Source: Sphingomonas pseudosanguinis (GTDB lineage Bacteria; Pseudomonadota; Alphaproteobacteria; Sphingomonadales; Sphingomonadaceae). Taken from it: a DNA stretch of 64,000 bases. This document shows, in pieces, positions 19,925-28,355 of the stretch (positions within the stretch are counted from its first letter, which is position 1; each line of letters opens with the position of its first letter). Both the position numbers and the translations under genes were made by a program. The notes beneath the pieces were generated by a model, which saw only the letters and a list, made by a program, of their open reading frames with translations, did not search any database and was not told the DNA's origin. The stretch is taken from assembly GCF_014196255.1 (NCBI RefSeq), contig NZ_JACIDH010000008.1, positions 85,486-149,485 of the forward strand. Direction: 5' to 3'.

Positions 19925-20001
19925 CCGTTCAGGCTGAGCGAAGTCGAAGCCCATGCGACTCCGTTCATCGCGTGCCCTTCGACTTCGCTCAGGGCGAACG
20001 G
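19925..20001. repeat. Family-B intergenic repeat, inverted pair
   Basis: Two copies of a 25-bp motif in opposite orientation: 19925-19949, with core CTGAGCGAAGTCGAAG, and 19977-20001, with core CTTCGACTTCGCTCAG. They are separated by 27 bp and can pair into a long hairpin. The same motif occurs three times after icd (25678-25850). It lies in the tsf-pyrH gap together with a family-A element. Such sequences are widespread between sphingomonad genes; here they may act as terminators or mRNA stabilisers. Confidence 0.85.
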
Positions 20002-20015
20002 AGGTTGGAAATTCC

Positions 20016-20151
20016 ATTCCTCCCCAAGCTCGCTTGGGGAGGGGGACCGCGCCCGCAGGGCGTGGTGGAGGGGCATGACCCGCCTGTCATGGCCCCTCCA
20101 CCATCGCTAACGCGATGGTCCCCCTCCCCGAGCGTAGCTCAGGGAGGATTT
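20016..20151. repeat. Intergenic palindromic repeat, family A, copy 2
   Basis: A 136-bp element between pyrH and tsf. The left end folds on itself (TCCCCAAGCTCGCTTGGGGA) and is roughly complementary to the right end (...GAGCGTAGCTCAGGGAGGATT). Inner hairpins include a pair around GGAGGGGC/GCCCCTCC and CCATCGCTAACGCGATGG. Together with the adjacent family-B pair it fills nearly all of the 450-bp gap 19793-20242; no gene was seen there. Confidence 0.85.
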
Positions 20152-20160
20152 GAAGAAGCC

Positions 20161-20199
20161 CCCAAACGCAAAGAGAGCGGCCACCTTGCGGCAGCCGCT
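20161..20199 (-). terminator. Probable terminator after tsf
   Basis: Stem AGCGGC (20176-20181) and GCCGCT (20194-20199) with a 12-base loop, followed on the minus strand by a T-rich tract (20175-20161, CTCTTTGCGTTTGGG). It lies 44 bp after the tsf stop. The T run is interrupted, so termination may be partial. Confidence 0.55.
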
Positions 20200-20242
20200 C
20201 CCCTTGAACCGTCACCGTCCCATCAAGGGACGGCGCGAAGGA

Positions 20243-21178
20243 TTACGCCTTCTGCGGAACGCCCGAAGCCGCCGCCACTTCGGCCGCGAAGTCCGACGCT
20301 TCCTTCTCGATGCCCTCGCCCAGCTGGAAGCGGACATAGTCCACCAGCTTGATCTCGGCACCGGCGTCCTTGCCTGCCTTCGCCACGACGTCGCTGATCT
20401 TGGTCTTGCCGTCGATCACGAACAGCTGGCTGACCAGCGCGTGCTCCTTGCGGTACTTGGCGATGCCGCCTTCGACCATCTTGGCGATGATGTCGGCGGG
20501 CTTGCCCGATTCGGCGGCCTTTTCGGTCGCGATCGCGCGCTCACGCTCGATCTCGGCCTCGTCCAGGTCTTCCTCGTTCAGCGCCTTCGGGAAAGCAGCG
20601 GCGATGTGCATCGCCAGCTGACGGCCCAGCGACTGCAGCACCTCGTCAGCGGCTTCCGACTCCAGCGCGACCAGCACGCCGATCTTGCCCAGGCCCGGCG
20701 CCTGCTGGTTGTGGACGTAGGACACGACCGCGCCCTTCGACACTTCGAGGCGCTTGGCGCGACGCAGCGACTGGTTCTCACCGATCGTCGCGACATTGTT
20801 GGTCAGCACTTCGGCGACGGTGCCGCCCTGCGGCATCGCTTCGTTCTTCAGCGCCTCGATGTCGTCGCTGGTCTTCAGCGCGATCGCGGTCACGTCCTTC
20901 ACGAACGCCTGGAACTGGTCGTTCTTGGCGACGAAGTCGGTTTCCGAGTTCACTTCGACGGCAGCACCGACGGTGCCGTTGGTGGCGACGCCGACCAGAC
21001 CCTCGGCGGCGGTACGGCTCGACTTCTTCTGCGCGGCCGCCAGGCCCTTCGTGCGCAGCCAGTCCAGCGCGGCGTCCATGTCGCCATTCGCCTCGGCCAG
21101 CGCCTTCTTGCAGTCCATCATGCCCGCGCCGCTCTTTTCGCGCAGGTCCTTGACCATCGCTGCGGTGATATCGGCCAT
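20243..21178 (-). CDS. tsf: Elongation factor Ts
   Basis: Nucleotide-exchange factor for EF-Tu; 311 aa. The N-terminal UBA-like domain carries [20 protein letters not shown], a near-perfect family signature. The core motif [19 protein letters not shown] (about residues 78-96) contacts EF-Tu, and the C-terminal module ends in [16 protein letters not shown]. It follows rpsB by 159 bp with a GC-rich hairpin in between, as usual in bacteria. Confidence 0.97.
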   Translation of the reverse strand: MADITAAMVKDLREKSGAGMMDCKKALAEANGDMDAALDWLRTKGLAAAQKKSSRTAAEGLVGVATNGTVGAAVEVNSETDFVAKNDQFQAFVKDVTAIALKTSDDIEALKNEAMPQGGTVAEVLTNNVATIGENQSLRRAKRLEVSKGAVVSYVHNQQAPGLGKIGVLVALESEAADEVLQSLGRQLAMHIAAAFPKALNEEDLDEAEIERERAIATEKAAESGKPADIIAKMVEGGIAKYRKEHALVSQLFVIDGKTKISDVVAKAGKDAGAEIKLVDYVRFQLGEGIEKEASDFAAEVAAASGVPQKA

Positions 21179-21215
21179 TGTCTCAATCCTCTGTCTGAAA
21201 AGGGGGATGCGGGTA

Positions 21216-21239
21216 GGGCCGCCCCATCGGAGGCGGCCC
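21216..21239. other. GC-rich hairpin in the rpsB-tsf spacer
   Basis: Perfect 8-bp inverted repeat GGGCCGCC (21216-21223) and GGCGGCCC (21232-21239) with an 8-base loop, between rpsB and tsf. No T run follows on the minus strand, so it looks more like an attenuating or mRNA-stabilising stem than a full terminator. It could set the ratio of S2 to EF-Ts. Confidence 0.5.
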
Positions 21240-21337
21240 TTAGCACGGCTTGCATGTCAAGCCGATGTCACCGACCGGCGAGTTGCCCCATCCGGTCGAT
21301 GATCGCCCCGCCCGCACCGCGGGGCTTTGTCACGCGA

Positions 21338-22147
21338 TTATGCGTCGATCTGGCGCTCGGCCTCGACCGCCTGCTCGGCGGTTTCGGTCGGGGCAACGGT
21401 CAGCGCGTCCTCGACGGGCGGCTCGGCCATTGCGCCGAAGTCCGCACCGCCACGGCGCTGCTGCTCGTGACCGCCACGGGTCGCGGCGATGGCAACGGCT
21501 TCGCAGTACAGACGGATCGCGCGGCTGGCGTCGTCATTCGCCGGAACCGGGAAGGCGATGCCGTCGGGCGAGACGTTCGAATCGAGGATCGCAACGACGG
21601 GAATACCCAGCGTGTTGGCTTCCTTGATCGCCAGCTCTTCCTTGTTGGCGTCGATCACGAACATCACGTCCGGGATGCCGCCCATGTCGCGGATGCCGCC
21701 CAGCGACAGCTCGAGCTTGTCGCGCTCGCGGGTCAGGTTCAGCACTTCCTTCTTGGTCAGGCCGTGCGTGTCGCCCGACAGCTGCTCTTCAAGGGTCTTG
21801 AGGCGCTTGATCGAGTTCGAGATCGTCTTCCAGTTGGTGAGCATGCCGCCCAGCCAGCGGTGGTTGACGAAGTGCTGGCCAGCGCGGCGAGCGGCCTCGG
21901 CGACCGGCTCCTGCGCCTGGCGCTTGGTGCCGACGAACAGGACCTTGCCACCGCCAGCGACGGTCGAGCTGATGAACTCCAGAGCGCGCGCGAAGAGCGG
22001 CACGGTCTGCGACAGGTCGAGGATGTGGACGCCGTTGCGGTCGCCAAAGATGTAGGGCTTCATCTTCGGGTTCCAGCGGTGGGTCTGGTGGCCGAAGTGC
22101 GCGCCGGTCTCGACCAGCTGCTGCATGGTGACGACGGGTGCCGCCAT
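21338..22147 (-). CDS. rpsB: 30S ribosomal protein S2
   Basis: Ribosomal protein uS2, 269 aa. Signature sequences are [20 protein letters not shown] near residue 15 and [20 protein letters not shown] near residue 155, followed by [20 protein letters not shown]. The C-terminus is extended by a short acidic/alanine tail ([20 protein letters not shown]), common in alphaproteobacteria. GGAAGGA lies just before ATG 22147. First gene of the translation block; a promoter candidate is about 100 bp upstream. Confidence 0.97.
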   Translation of the reverse strand: MAAPVVTMQQLVETGAHFGHQTHRWNPKMKPYIFGDRNGVHILDLSQTVPLFARALEFISSTVAGGGKVLFVGTKRQAQEPVAEAARRAGQHFVNHRWLGGMLTNWKTISNSIKRLKTLEEQLSGDTHGLTKKEVLNLTRERDKLELSLGGIRDMGGIPDVMFVIDANKEELAIKEANTLGIPVVAILDSNVSPDGIAFPVPANDDASRAIRLYCEAVAIAATRGGHEQQRRGGADFGAMAEPPVEDALTVAPTETAEQAVEAERQIDA

Positions 22148-22251
22148 AATCTAATTCCTTCCGGTTATGCCTCTGGGAAGCGGATGACGCGGCGGGCAAA
22201 GCCCATGCGCACCGAAATATGATGCTTCCCATGCGGTGTTGAGGAGCGCGC

Positions 22252-22279
22252 CCTTAGCGAACGGGATACGCCATGGCAA
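22252..22279 (-). promoter_or_regulatory. Candidate sigma-70 promoter of rpsB
   Basis: On the minus strand TTGCCA (22279-22274) is followed after 16 bp by CTAAGG (22257-22252). This would give a leader of about 100 nt before rpsB, room for autoregulation by S2. Spacing and -35 are good and the -10 is weak, so this is a candidate only. Confidence 0.4.
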
Positions 22280-22314
22280 GCGCGTTCCGCTGTTCACTTT
22301 TGTTCCAAACGCCG

Positions 22315-22343
22315 TTGACTCGGGAACAGTGGTGGAACATAAG
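22315..22343 (+). promoter_or_regulatory. Candidate SOS promoter: TTGACT-N17-CATAAG with a LexA-type box in the spacer
   Basis: TTGACT (22315-22320) and CATAAG (22338-22343) are 17 bp apart. The spacer holds the direct repeat GAAC-N7-GAAC (22324-22327 and 22335-22338). This is the reverse-complement form of the alphaproteobacterial LexA box GTTC-N7-GTTC. A repressor there would block polymerase directly. The promoter faces the small membrane-protein gene at 22516. More GTTC/GAAC half-sites lie at 22284, 22292, 22302 and 22357, but with other spacings. Confidence 0.5.
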
Positions 22344-22515
22344 ATGACCGCAAGAGGGAACACGGCTTGATTGCGGTTAATCGCGAACGCAACGTCGTTG
22401 ATTTGGCACGGTTCGTCCTGTTGTCGCGATTATGACAACGGAACTGATCAAAATTTCCAATGGTTACGGTTCGGTTAATATGCCGGACCCCATGGTAAGG
22501 CAGGAGGCAGACATC

Positions 22516-22755
22516 ATGATGATCGTGGTGAGTGTTCTGGTTTTCACGGGCGCCTTGGTCGCCGCCATCGCCACCATCGCGATGATGATCGCGCCCCAGT
22601 GGCGGCGTATCCTTCACCTCGCCACGGGCCACACCGAACCCGCCTTCACGCCGCTGGCCACACTGGTTGTGGCCGAGCGGCGGATCGCGGTCAGGCGCTG
22701 GGCGGCGGGCTCGCCGGTCCCCGCGATGGCGTCGCGCCGCCGCGCTGCCGCCTGA
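22516..22755 (+). CDS. Small single-pass membrane protein, unknown function, possibly SOS-controlled
   Basis: I do not recognise this 79-aa protein. ATG 22516 is chosen because a perfect AGGAGG (22502-22507) lies 8 bases upstream; an earlier in-frame ATG at 22432 has no ribosome site. The N-terminus is a strong membrane segment (MMIVVSVLVFTGALVAAIAT, then IAMMIAP, residues 1-27). About 50 mostly basic residues follow, with [15 protein letters not shown] and an arginine-rich end. The 5' region is AT-richer than its neighbours. The last 65 nt overlap the 3' end of pssA on the other strand. A LexA-type promoter candidate lies about 170 bp upstream. Small SOS-induced membrane proteins such as Caulobacter SidA inhibit division; similarity here is by context only. 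Confidence 0.65.
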   Translation: MMIVVSVLVFTGALVAAIATIAMMIAPQWRRILHLATGHTEPAFTPLATLVVAERRIAVRRWAAGSPVPAMASRRRAAA

Positions 22756-23503
22756 CCCGGGCATAGGCGATCATGCTGAACGGGATACTGCCCAGATAAG
22801 CGAGGCAGATTGCGGTCAGGGCATGCCAGGGGGCCGACAGCAGCGCCGCTCCCACTAGAACGATGATCGCCAGTACCTCGAAGCGCACATTGCGGCGTAG
22901 CCGGAACGAGGTCCATGAGAAGGTCGCGACACTCGATACCATCAACAGCGCGATCAGCGTGACCCAAGGGGCGACCAGCAGCGGCGATGCGAAGAGCGGC
23001 TCGCCGGTCCAGAACCAGAGATAGAGCGGCAGCATCGACAGGCCGGCCCCTGCGGGCGCAGGGATGCCGGTGAAATAGCCCGCCGTCTTGCGCGGCTGAT
23101 CGACGACATCGAGCTGCGAGTTGAAGCGCGCGAGACGAAGCGCGCAGAATACGGCGAGCAGCAGCGCCGCGATCCAACCGATGCGCGGCAGCGTCCAGAG
23201 CGACCAGAGATAGAGGATCAGCGCGGGCGCGACGCCGAAGGAAATGGCATCGGACAGCGAGTCCAGCTCCGCACCGAACCGGCTTTCCCCGCGCAGCAGT
23301 CGGGCGATCCGTCCATCCAGTCCGTCGAGCACCGCCGCCACCATGATCATGGTGACCGCCGCCTCCCAGGACTGGGCGATCGCGAACTTCACGCCCGTCA
23401 GACCGGAGCACAGCGCGAGCGCGGTGACCGCATTGGGGGCGATCGCCCGGAGCGGCAGGCCACGCGGCGGACCGCGACGGGCGAAACGGGGGGAAATGGC
23501 CAT
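22691..23503 (-). CDS. pssA: CDP-diacylglycerol-serine O-phosphatidyltransferase
   Basis: Makes phosphatidylserine from CDP-diacylglycerol and serine; 270 aa, several membrane helices. The CDP-alcohol phosphotransferase motif is complete: [19 protein letters not shown] followed by SLSD (about residues 63-85), matching DGxxAR-x8-GxxxDxxxD. The N-terminal [20 protein letters not shown] is typical of the type II membrane enzyme. It lies three bases after psd, so the two form an operon that makes phosphatidylethanolamine. The arginine/proline-rich 3' end overlaps the opposing small gene. Confidence 0.95.
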   Translation of the reverse strand: MAISPRFARRGPPRGLPLRAIAPNAVTALALCSGLTGVKFAIAQSWEAAVTMIMVAAVLDGLDGRIARLLRGESRFGAELDSLSDAISFGVAPALILYLWSLWTLPRIGWIAALLLAVFCALRLARFNSQLDVVDQPRKTAGYFTGIPAPAGAGLSMLPLYLWFWTGEPLFASPLLVAPWVTLIALLMVSSVATFSWTSFRLRRNVRFEVLAIIVLVGAALLSAPWHALTAICLAYLGSIPFSMIAYARVRRQRGGATPSRGPASPPPSA

Positions 23504-23506
23504 GGG

Positions 23507-24229
23507 TTACTGCGCGATGCCGGTCATCGGCTTGCCGCCGACGCGGCCCAGCACCGTCTCGCCCGCGACCGAACGCTGGCCCAGGCAGACCTGCGGGGTA
23601 ACGTCATCGGGCAGATAGACGTCGACGCGGCTGCCGAAACGGATCAGGCCGACGCGCTGACCGGCGGCGACCATGTCCCCGGGCTTCACGAAGCCGACGA
23701 TGCGACGCGCGACCAAACCCGCGATCTGGGTGAAACCGATCTTGCGGCCGTCACGGCCTTCGACCACGAAATGCTGGCGCTCATTCTCGTCCGACGCCTT
23801 GTCGAGATCGGCGTTCAGGAATTTGCCCGAAATATAGACGACCTGGCGGATGACACCCGCCACCGGCGTGCGGTTGATATGCACGTCGAACACCGACATG
23901 AAGATCGACACGCGGACCAAAGGCGCCTCGCCCAGCTCGCCGACCAGCTCGCGCGGGATCGGCACGCGCTGGATCATCGTGACCAGGCCATCGGCGGGCG
24001 CGACGATCAGGTCGTCGCCCTGCGGCGTGGTGCGAACCGGATCGCGAAAGAACGCCGCGATCCAGATGCACAGACCGACGAACGGCCAGAACAGGATCTT
24101 GGTGATCAGCGTGGCGATCAGGGTCAGGCCCGCCCCGATCAGCACATATTTGCGCCCTTCGGGATGGACGGCGGGGAAGCGCCACTTGACGGTGGTGGTC
24201 GCGACGGGGGGCTTTTCAAGCGAAGGCAT
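23507..24229 (-). CDS. psd: Phosphatidylserine decarboxylase proenzyme
   Basis: Decarboxylates phosphatidylserine to phosphatidylethanolamine; 240 aa, the short proteobacterial type. A membrane anchor ([20 protein letters not shown]) is followed by [20 protein letters not shown] and the metal/active-site region [16 protein letters not shown]. The self-cleavage site is in [13 protein letters not shown]: the Ser after Gly becomes the pyruvoyl group. It is the first gene of psd-pssA and diverges from icd. Confidence 0.96.
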   Translation of the reverse strand: MPSLEKPPVATTTVKWRFPAVHPEGRKYVLIGAGLTLIATLITKILFWPFVGLCIWIAAFFRDPVRTTPQGDDLIVAPADGLVTMIQRVPIPRELVGELGEAPLVRVSIFMSVFDVHINRTPVAGVIRQVVYISGKFLNADLDKASDENERQHFVVEGRDGRKIGFTQIAGLVARRIVGFVKPGDMVAAGQRVGLIRFGSRVDVYLPDDVTPQVCLGQRSVAGETVLGRVGGKPMTGIAQ

Positions 24230-24382
24230 CGGGCCTGTCTACCTGTCCACCGGCCATCGCACAATCTTTTCGGTTCGCCCCGGCCCTTTCACCATCATCC
24301 GGCACCGCCCAAGGGGTGGTTGATCCGCCGCGCCCCCTCCCCTAGACGCGTGCAAAACCCGCCTAATCTGAAGGATGCGCAT

Positions 24383-25603
24383 ATGGCGAAGATCAAGGTA
24401 AACACCCCCGTCGTGGAGATCGACGGCGACGAAATGACCCGGATCATCTGGGAATGGATTCGCGAACGCCTGATCAAGCCGTATCTCGACATCGAGTTGG
24501 CCTATTTCGACCTCTCGGTTCAGAACCGCGACGCGACCGCCGACCAGGTGACGATCGACAGCGCGCATGCGACCCAGAAGTACGGCGTCGCGATCAAGTG
24601 CGCGACCATCACCCCCGACGAGCAGCGCGTCGAGGAATTCGGCCTGAAGAAGATGTGGAAGTCGCCCAACGGCACGATCCGCAACATCCTGGGCGGCGTG
24701 GTGTTCCGCGAGCCGATCGTCATCAAGAACGTTCCCCGCCTGGTTCCGGGCTGGACCCACCCGATCGTCGTCGGCCGTCACGCATTCGGCGACCAGTATA
24801 AGGCGACCGATTTCAAGGTTCCCGGCAAGGGCAAGCTGACCCTGAAGTGGGAAGGCGAGAATGGCGAGTCGATCGAGGAGGAGGTGTTCAACTTCCCCGC
24901 CGCCGGCGTCGCCATGGGCATGTACAATCTCGACGAATCGATCCGCGACTTCGCGCGTGCCTCGATGAACTACGGCCTGAACCGCGGCTGGCCGGTCTAT
25001 CTGTCGACCAAGAACACTATCCTGAAGGCCTATGACGGCCGCTTCAAGGATATCTTCCAGGAAGTCTTCGACGCCGAGTTCGCCGAGCAGTTCAAGGCGG
25101 CGGGCATCGAATATCAGCACCGGCTGATCGACGACATGGTCGCCTCGGCACTGAAGTGGCACGGCGAATTCGTCTGGGCGTGCAAGAACTATGACGGTGA
25201 CGTGCAGTCGGACACGGTGGCGCAGGGCTTCGGCTCGCTGGGCCTGATGACCTCGGTCCTGATGACCCCGGACGGCAAGACGATCGAGGCGGAAGCGGCG
25301 CACGGCACCGTCACCCGTCACTATCGCCAGCACCAGCAGGGCAAGGCGACCTCGACCAACCCGATCGCGTCGATCTTCGCCTGGACCGGCGGCCTGAAGT
25401 ATCGCGGCAAGTTCGACAACACGCCGGACGTCGTCCGCTTTGCCGAGACGCTGGAAAAGGTCTGCGTCCAGACCGTCGAGAACGGCCAGATGACCAAGGA
25501 TCTCGCGATCCTGATCGGCCCGGATCAGCCCTGGATGACCACCGAGCAGTTCTTCGAGGCGATCCGCGTCAACCTTGAAACGGAAATGGCCAACTGGCAG
25601 TAA
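24383..25603 (+). CDS. icd: NADP-dependent isocitrate dehydrogenase
   Basis: TCA-cycle enzyme giving 2-oxoglutarate and NADPH; 406 aa, the eukaryote-like homodimeric type found in alphaproteobacteria. AAGGA stands seven bases before ATG 24383; longer upstream reading lacks family similarity. Motifs: [20 protein letters not shown], the substrate loop [26 protein letters not shown], the metal-site region [20 protein letters not shown], and the NADP loop [18 protein letters not shown] strong terminator follows. Confidence 0.97.
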   Translation: MAKIKVNTPVVEIDGDEMTRIIWEWIRERLIKPYLDIELAYFDLSVQNRDATADQVTIDSAHATQKYGVAIKCATITPDEQRVEEFGLKKMWKSPNGTIRNILGGVVFREPIVIKNVPRLVPGWTHPIVVGRHAFGDQYKATDFKVPGKGKLTLKWEGENGESIEEEVFNFPAAGVAMGMYNLDESIRDFARASMNYGLNRGWPVYLSTKNTILKAYDGRFKDIFQEVFDAEFAEQFKAAGIEYQHRLIDDMVASALKWHGEFVWACKNYDGDVQSDTVAQGFGSLGLMTSVLMTPDGKTIEAEAAHGTVTRHYRQHQQGKATSTNPIASIFAWTGGLKYRGKFDNTPDVVRFAETLEKVCVQTVENGQMTKDLAILIGPDQPWMTTEQFFEAIRVNLETEMANWQ

Positions 25604-25627
25604 TTCTGTCGAGAGGTTGTGAAGAAG

Positions 25628-25660
25628 GGGCTCGGAGGCATTGTCTCCGGGCTCTTTTTT
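25628..25660 (+). terminator. Rho-independent terminator of icd
   Basis: Stem GGGCTCGGAG (25628-25637) and CTCCGGGCTC (25645-25654), all ten positions paired with two G-U pairs, loop of 7, then a T run to 25660. It begins 25 bp after the icd stop. Confidence 0.9.
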
Positions 25661-25677
25661 ATGCCCCCGCCCCACCT

Positions 25678-25850
25678 CCGTTCAGCCTGAGCGAAGTCGA
25701 AGGCCAAGGGAGGCCCTCTGCAAAACGGACATTGAAGAGGTTCCGGCGTAGCCTTCGACGTCGCTCAGGCTGAACGGACGTTGGGGGGTTGATGTTGGGA
25801 TTAGGGCGGCCCCTGCCCCCCAAAGCCGTTCACGCTGAGCGAAGTCGAAG
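25678..25850. repeat. Family-B repeats, three copies between icd and the cytochrome gene
   Basis: Copies at 25678-25703 (forward), 25752-25777 (reverse, one base changed in the core: GACGTCGC) and 25826-25850 (forward), sharing the core CTGAGCGAAGTCGAAG flanked by CCGTTCA. Copies one and two form an inverted pair able to make a long hairpin. The gap 25661-25883 holds nothing else that I can recognise. Confidence 0.85.
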
Positions 25851-25883
25851 CGCGCGCCCCGCCCTCTCCGCTCAAGCAAAGCT

Positions 25884-26333
25884 TTATTCCCGCCCCTCGC
25901 GCTCCAGATAAGCGATCACATCCGCCCGCGCGAGCGGGTCGGACAGGCCGGCAAAGGTCATCCTCGTGCCCGGCGCGAAGCGTTGCGGCGAGGTCAGCCA
26001 GCGGTCCATCGTCGGACGATTCCAGACCCCGCCGACCGTCTTCAAAGCCCCCGTATAGCCGAAGCGATCGCTACCGCCCGCCACCGGCTTGCCCATGATC
26101 CCGTGCAGATTCGGCCCGGCGCGATCCAGCTCGCCCTTGCCGATGGTGTGACAGGCGAGACATTGGCCGAAGGTCCGCGCCCCGGCATCGGCATCGGCCA
26201 CGCGCATCAGCGCGTCGAGCGACGGGTTCGGCCCCGCCGCCTTCAACCGGGCTGCCCGGTCGCCGTCACCGCACCCGGCCAGCAGGAGCATCGAAAGAAC
26301 GGGCGCAGAAGCAATACGGAACGGGCGGGTCAT
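25884..26333 (-). CDS. Class I c-type cytochrome, lipoprotein
   Basis: Monohaem cytochrome c of 149 aa in the soluble c2/c550-like class. The signal ends in a lipobox (SMLLLAGC), so it is probably anchored in the membrane facing the periplasm. The haem site is CLACH (about residues 58-62) and the distal ligand is the Met in GTRMTFAGL (about 125). Conserved cytochrome c segments include GPNLHGIMGKPV and FGYTGAL, ending in DVIAYLERE. No oxidase or dehydrogenase genes are adjacent, so its partner is unknown. Confidence 0.9.
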   Translation of the reverse strand: MTRPFRIASAPVLSMLLLAGCGDGDRAARLKAAGPNPSLDALMRVADADAGARTFGQCLACHTIGKGELDRAGPNLHGIMGKPVAGGSDRFGYTGALKTVGGVWNRPTMDRWLTSPQRFAPGTRMTFAGLSDPLARADVIAYLEREGRE

Positions 26334-26445
26334 CGCCGCGCCCTAGCGCCACCATCGGCCACACGGCAGTGGACCGATTGCCCCATGACCGTTTCGCGGG
26401 ATTAACGACCTGACAAGCGTGGCAAAGCCGGGTTAGTCTGTCGGC

Positions 26446-28221
26446 ATGGCATTACGGCTCGACAATCAAGGCTTCTCCGACGCGCTCGTCATCCTCGGCT
26501 CGGCGGGGATCGTCATCCCCGCCTTCGCCCGGTTCCGCGTCAGCCCGGTGATCGGCTTCATCCTGGTCGGGCTTCTGGTCGGCCCGGCCGGGCTGGGTTC
26601 GCTCGTGCCCCATGCGCCGTGGCTCTATTATCTGACCATATCCAACCCGGAATCGATCGAGCCATTCGCCGAGTTCGGCATAATCTTATTGCTGTTTTCC
26701 ATAGGGTTGGAGCTGTCCTTTCGCAGGCTATGGGCGATGCGTCGGCTGGTGTTCGGCACCGGTGCGGCGGAGCTGCTCGGCTCGGCGGTGCTGATCGGCA
26801 CGGCGTTGCATCTGATGGGCCAGGGCTGGGCCGGGGCGATCGGTTTGGGACTGGCGCTGACCCTGTCGTCGACGGCATTGGTGTTGCCGCTGGTCGGCAC
26901 GACCAGCCCAGTGGGGCGCGGCGCGTTCGCGATGCTGCTGTTCGAGGATCTGGCACTCGTCCCGATCATCTTCGCGCTGGGCGCGATGGCACCGACCGCG
27001 AGCGACGAGGGCTGGGTCGGTATCGCCGGTGTCGCGCTTCGCGGCGGGCTGACCGTCGTCGCCATGTATCTCGGCGGCAAATTCGTGCTGCCCCGCCTGT
27101 TCGCCCAGGCCGCGCGGACCAAGAGCCCGGAGCTGTTCCTCGCCGCCTCGCTGCTCGTCGTCATCGTCGCCAGCGTCGCTACGACTGCCGCCGGGCTGTC
27201 GCCGATCGTTGGCGCGCTGCTCGCCGGCCTGCTGATCGCCGAAACCGAATATCATTCGGAAGTCGAGGTGATGACCGCGCCGTTCAAGGGCCTCGCGCTC
27301 GGCGTGTTCCTGATCACGGTGGGCATGAGCCTCGACCTGCGGCTGATCGCCAAGAACTGGGACATGCTGCTGCTCGCGGTGGTGGGCGTGGTCGCGGTCA
27401 AGGCGATCGTCACCTATCTGCTACTGCGCGTGGCGCATGCCCGGCGCGGCGTCGCGGCGGAGACGGGGCTGTTGATGGGCAGTCCGTCCGAAACCACGCT
27501 GATCGTGCTGGGCACGGCGGCGCAGGCGCAGTTGATCCTGCCCTCGACCGCCGCCTTCTGGCAGACGGTGACCGCGATCGGGCTGACCATCACGCCGCTG
27601 CTCGCAAAGGCCGGCCGGGTGATCTCGCGCCGGATCGAGGCGCGCAGCACCGAACCCGCGACACCCGAACTGGAGGATGATGCGGGCCGGACCGTCATCA
27701 TCGGCTTTGGTCGCGTCGGTAAGATGATCGCCGACATGCTGACCGTACACGGCCAGCCCTATGTCGCGGTCGAGGCCGACATCGATTCGGTCGGCGAAGC
27801 GCGGCGCGCCGGCTATCCGGTACTGTTCGGCGATGTCGCGCGCGCCGAGCTGGTCGACCGGCTGAACCTGCCCGCCGCCCGCGCGCTGATCCTGACGATG
27901 GACGATCCGGTGCTGACCGTGCGGCTGGCGCGGCGTATCCGCGAGGCTGCGCCCGACCTGCCGATCATCGCGCGCGCCCGCGACATGGCGCATGCGACCG
28001 AGCTGTACCGCGCGGGGGTCAGCGAGGCGGTGCCCGAGACGCTGGAAAGCTCGCTGCAACTCTCCGAGGCGGTGCTGGTCGATCTGGGCGTCGCAATGGG
28101 GCCGGTGATCGCCTCGATCCACGAGAAGCGCGACGAACTGCGCCAAGTCATCCGGCGCGAGGCGCAGCTCCAGCGCGAGCCGCGTATCCGGCGGCTAAGA
28201 CGGCTGGGGGAACAGGGCTAA
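26446..28221 (+). CDS. CPA2 cation:proton antiporter with TrkA-N domain (KefB/KefC-like)
   Basis: Inner-membrane K+ or Na+/H+ antiporter or channel of 591 aa. Residues about 10-385 form the Na/H-exchanger domain, with FAEFGIILLLFSIGLELSFR near residue 75 and LALTLSSTALVLPLVG near 147. Residues about 405-525 form a Rossmann RCK/TrkA-N domain (RTVIIGFGRVGKMIADML, then ALILTMDDPVLTVRLARRIR). The C-terminus is basic and helical. No KefF/KefG-type ancillary gene lies nearby, so glutathione gating cannot be claimed. A family-A repeat begins five bases after the stop. Confidence 0.92.
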   Translation: MALRLDNQGFSDALVILGSAGIVIPAFARFRVSPVIGFILVGLLVGPAGLGSLVPHAPWLYYLTISNPESIEPFAEFGIILLLFSIGLELSFRRLWAMRRLVFGTGAAELLGSAVLIGTALHLMGQGWAGAIGLGLALTLSSTALVLPLVGTTSPVGRGAFAMLLFEDLALVPIIFALGAMAPTASDEGWVGIAGVALRGGLTVVAMYLGGKFVLPRLFAQAARTKSPELFLAASLLVVIVASVATTAAGLSPIVGALLAGLLIAETEYHSEVEVMTAPFKGLALGVFLITVGMSLDLRLIAKNWDMLLLAVVGVVAVKAIVTYLLLRVAHARRGVAAETGLLMGSPSETTLIVLGTAAQAQLILPSTAAFWQTVTAIGLTITPLLAKAGRVISRRIEARSTEPATPELEDDAGRTVIIGFGRVGKMIADMLTVHGQPYVAVEADIDSVGEARRAGYPVLFGDVARAELVDRLNLPAARALILTMDDPVLTVRLARRIREAAPDLPIIARARDMAHATELYRAGVSEAVPETLESSLQLSEAVLVDLGVAMGPVIASIHEKRDELRQVIRREAQLQREPRIRRLRRLGEQG

Positions 28222-28225
28222 CCCG

Positions 28226-28350
28226 ATCCTCCCCAAGCTCGCTTGGGGAGGGGGACCGCGGCCGTAGGGCGTGGTGGAGGGGTAAGCCCCCTGCCCCTCC
28301 ACCATCGCTTCGCGATGGTCCCCCTCCCCATCTGACGATGGGGAGGATTT
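28226..28350. repeat. Intergenic palindromic repeat, family A, copy 3
   Basis: A 125-bp element that fills the space between the convergent antiporter and valS genes. It is closely related to copy 2: the same TCCCCAAGCTCGCTTGGGGA left end, an inner GGAGGGG/CCCCTCC pair, and a CCATCGCTTCGCGATGG hairpin before the right end. In this convergent setting it may serve both genes as a transcription stop. Confidence 0.85.
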
Positions 28351-28355
28351 GAGGG

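Noticed and set aside
22284..22305. Three more GTTC half-sites as extra LexA boxes
   Set aside because: Their spacings (4 and 6 bp) do not fit GTTC-N7-GTTC.
22344..22370. Tiny ORF of eight codons just after the LexA-type promoter
   Set aside because: Its ATG directly follows the -10 element and would lie before the transcription start.
22432..22515. Upstream ATG extending the small membrane protein by 28 residues
   Set aside because: No ribosome site precedes it, and the extension would place polar residues before the membrane segment; AGGAGG fits ATG 22516.
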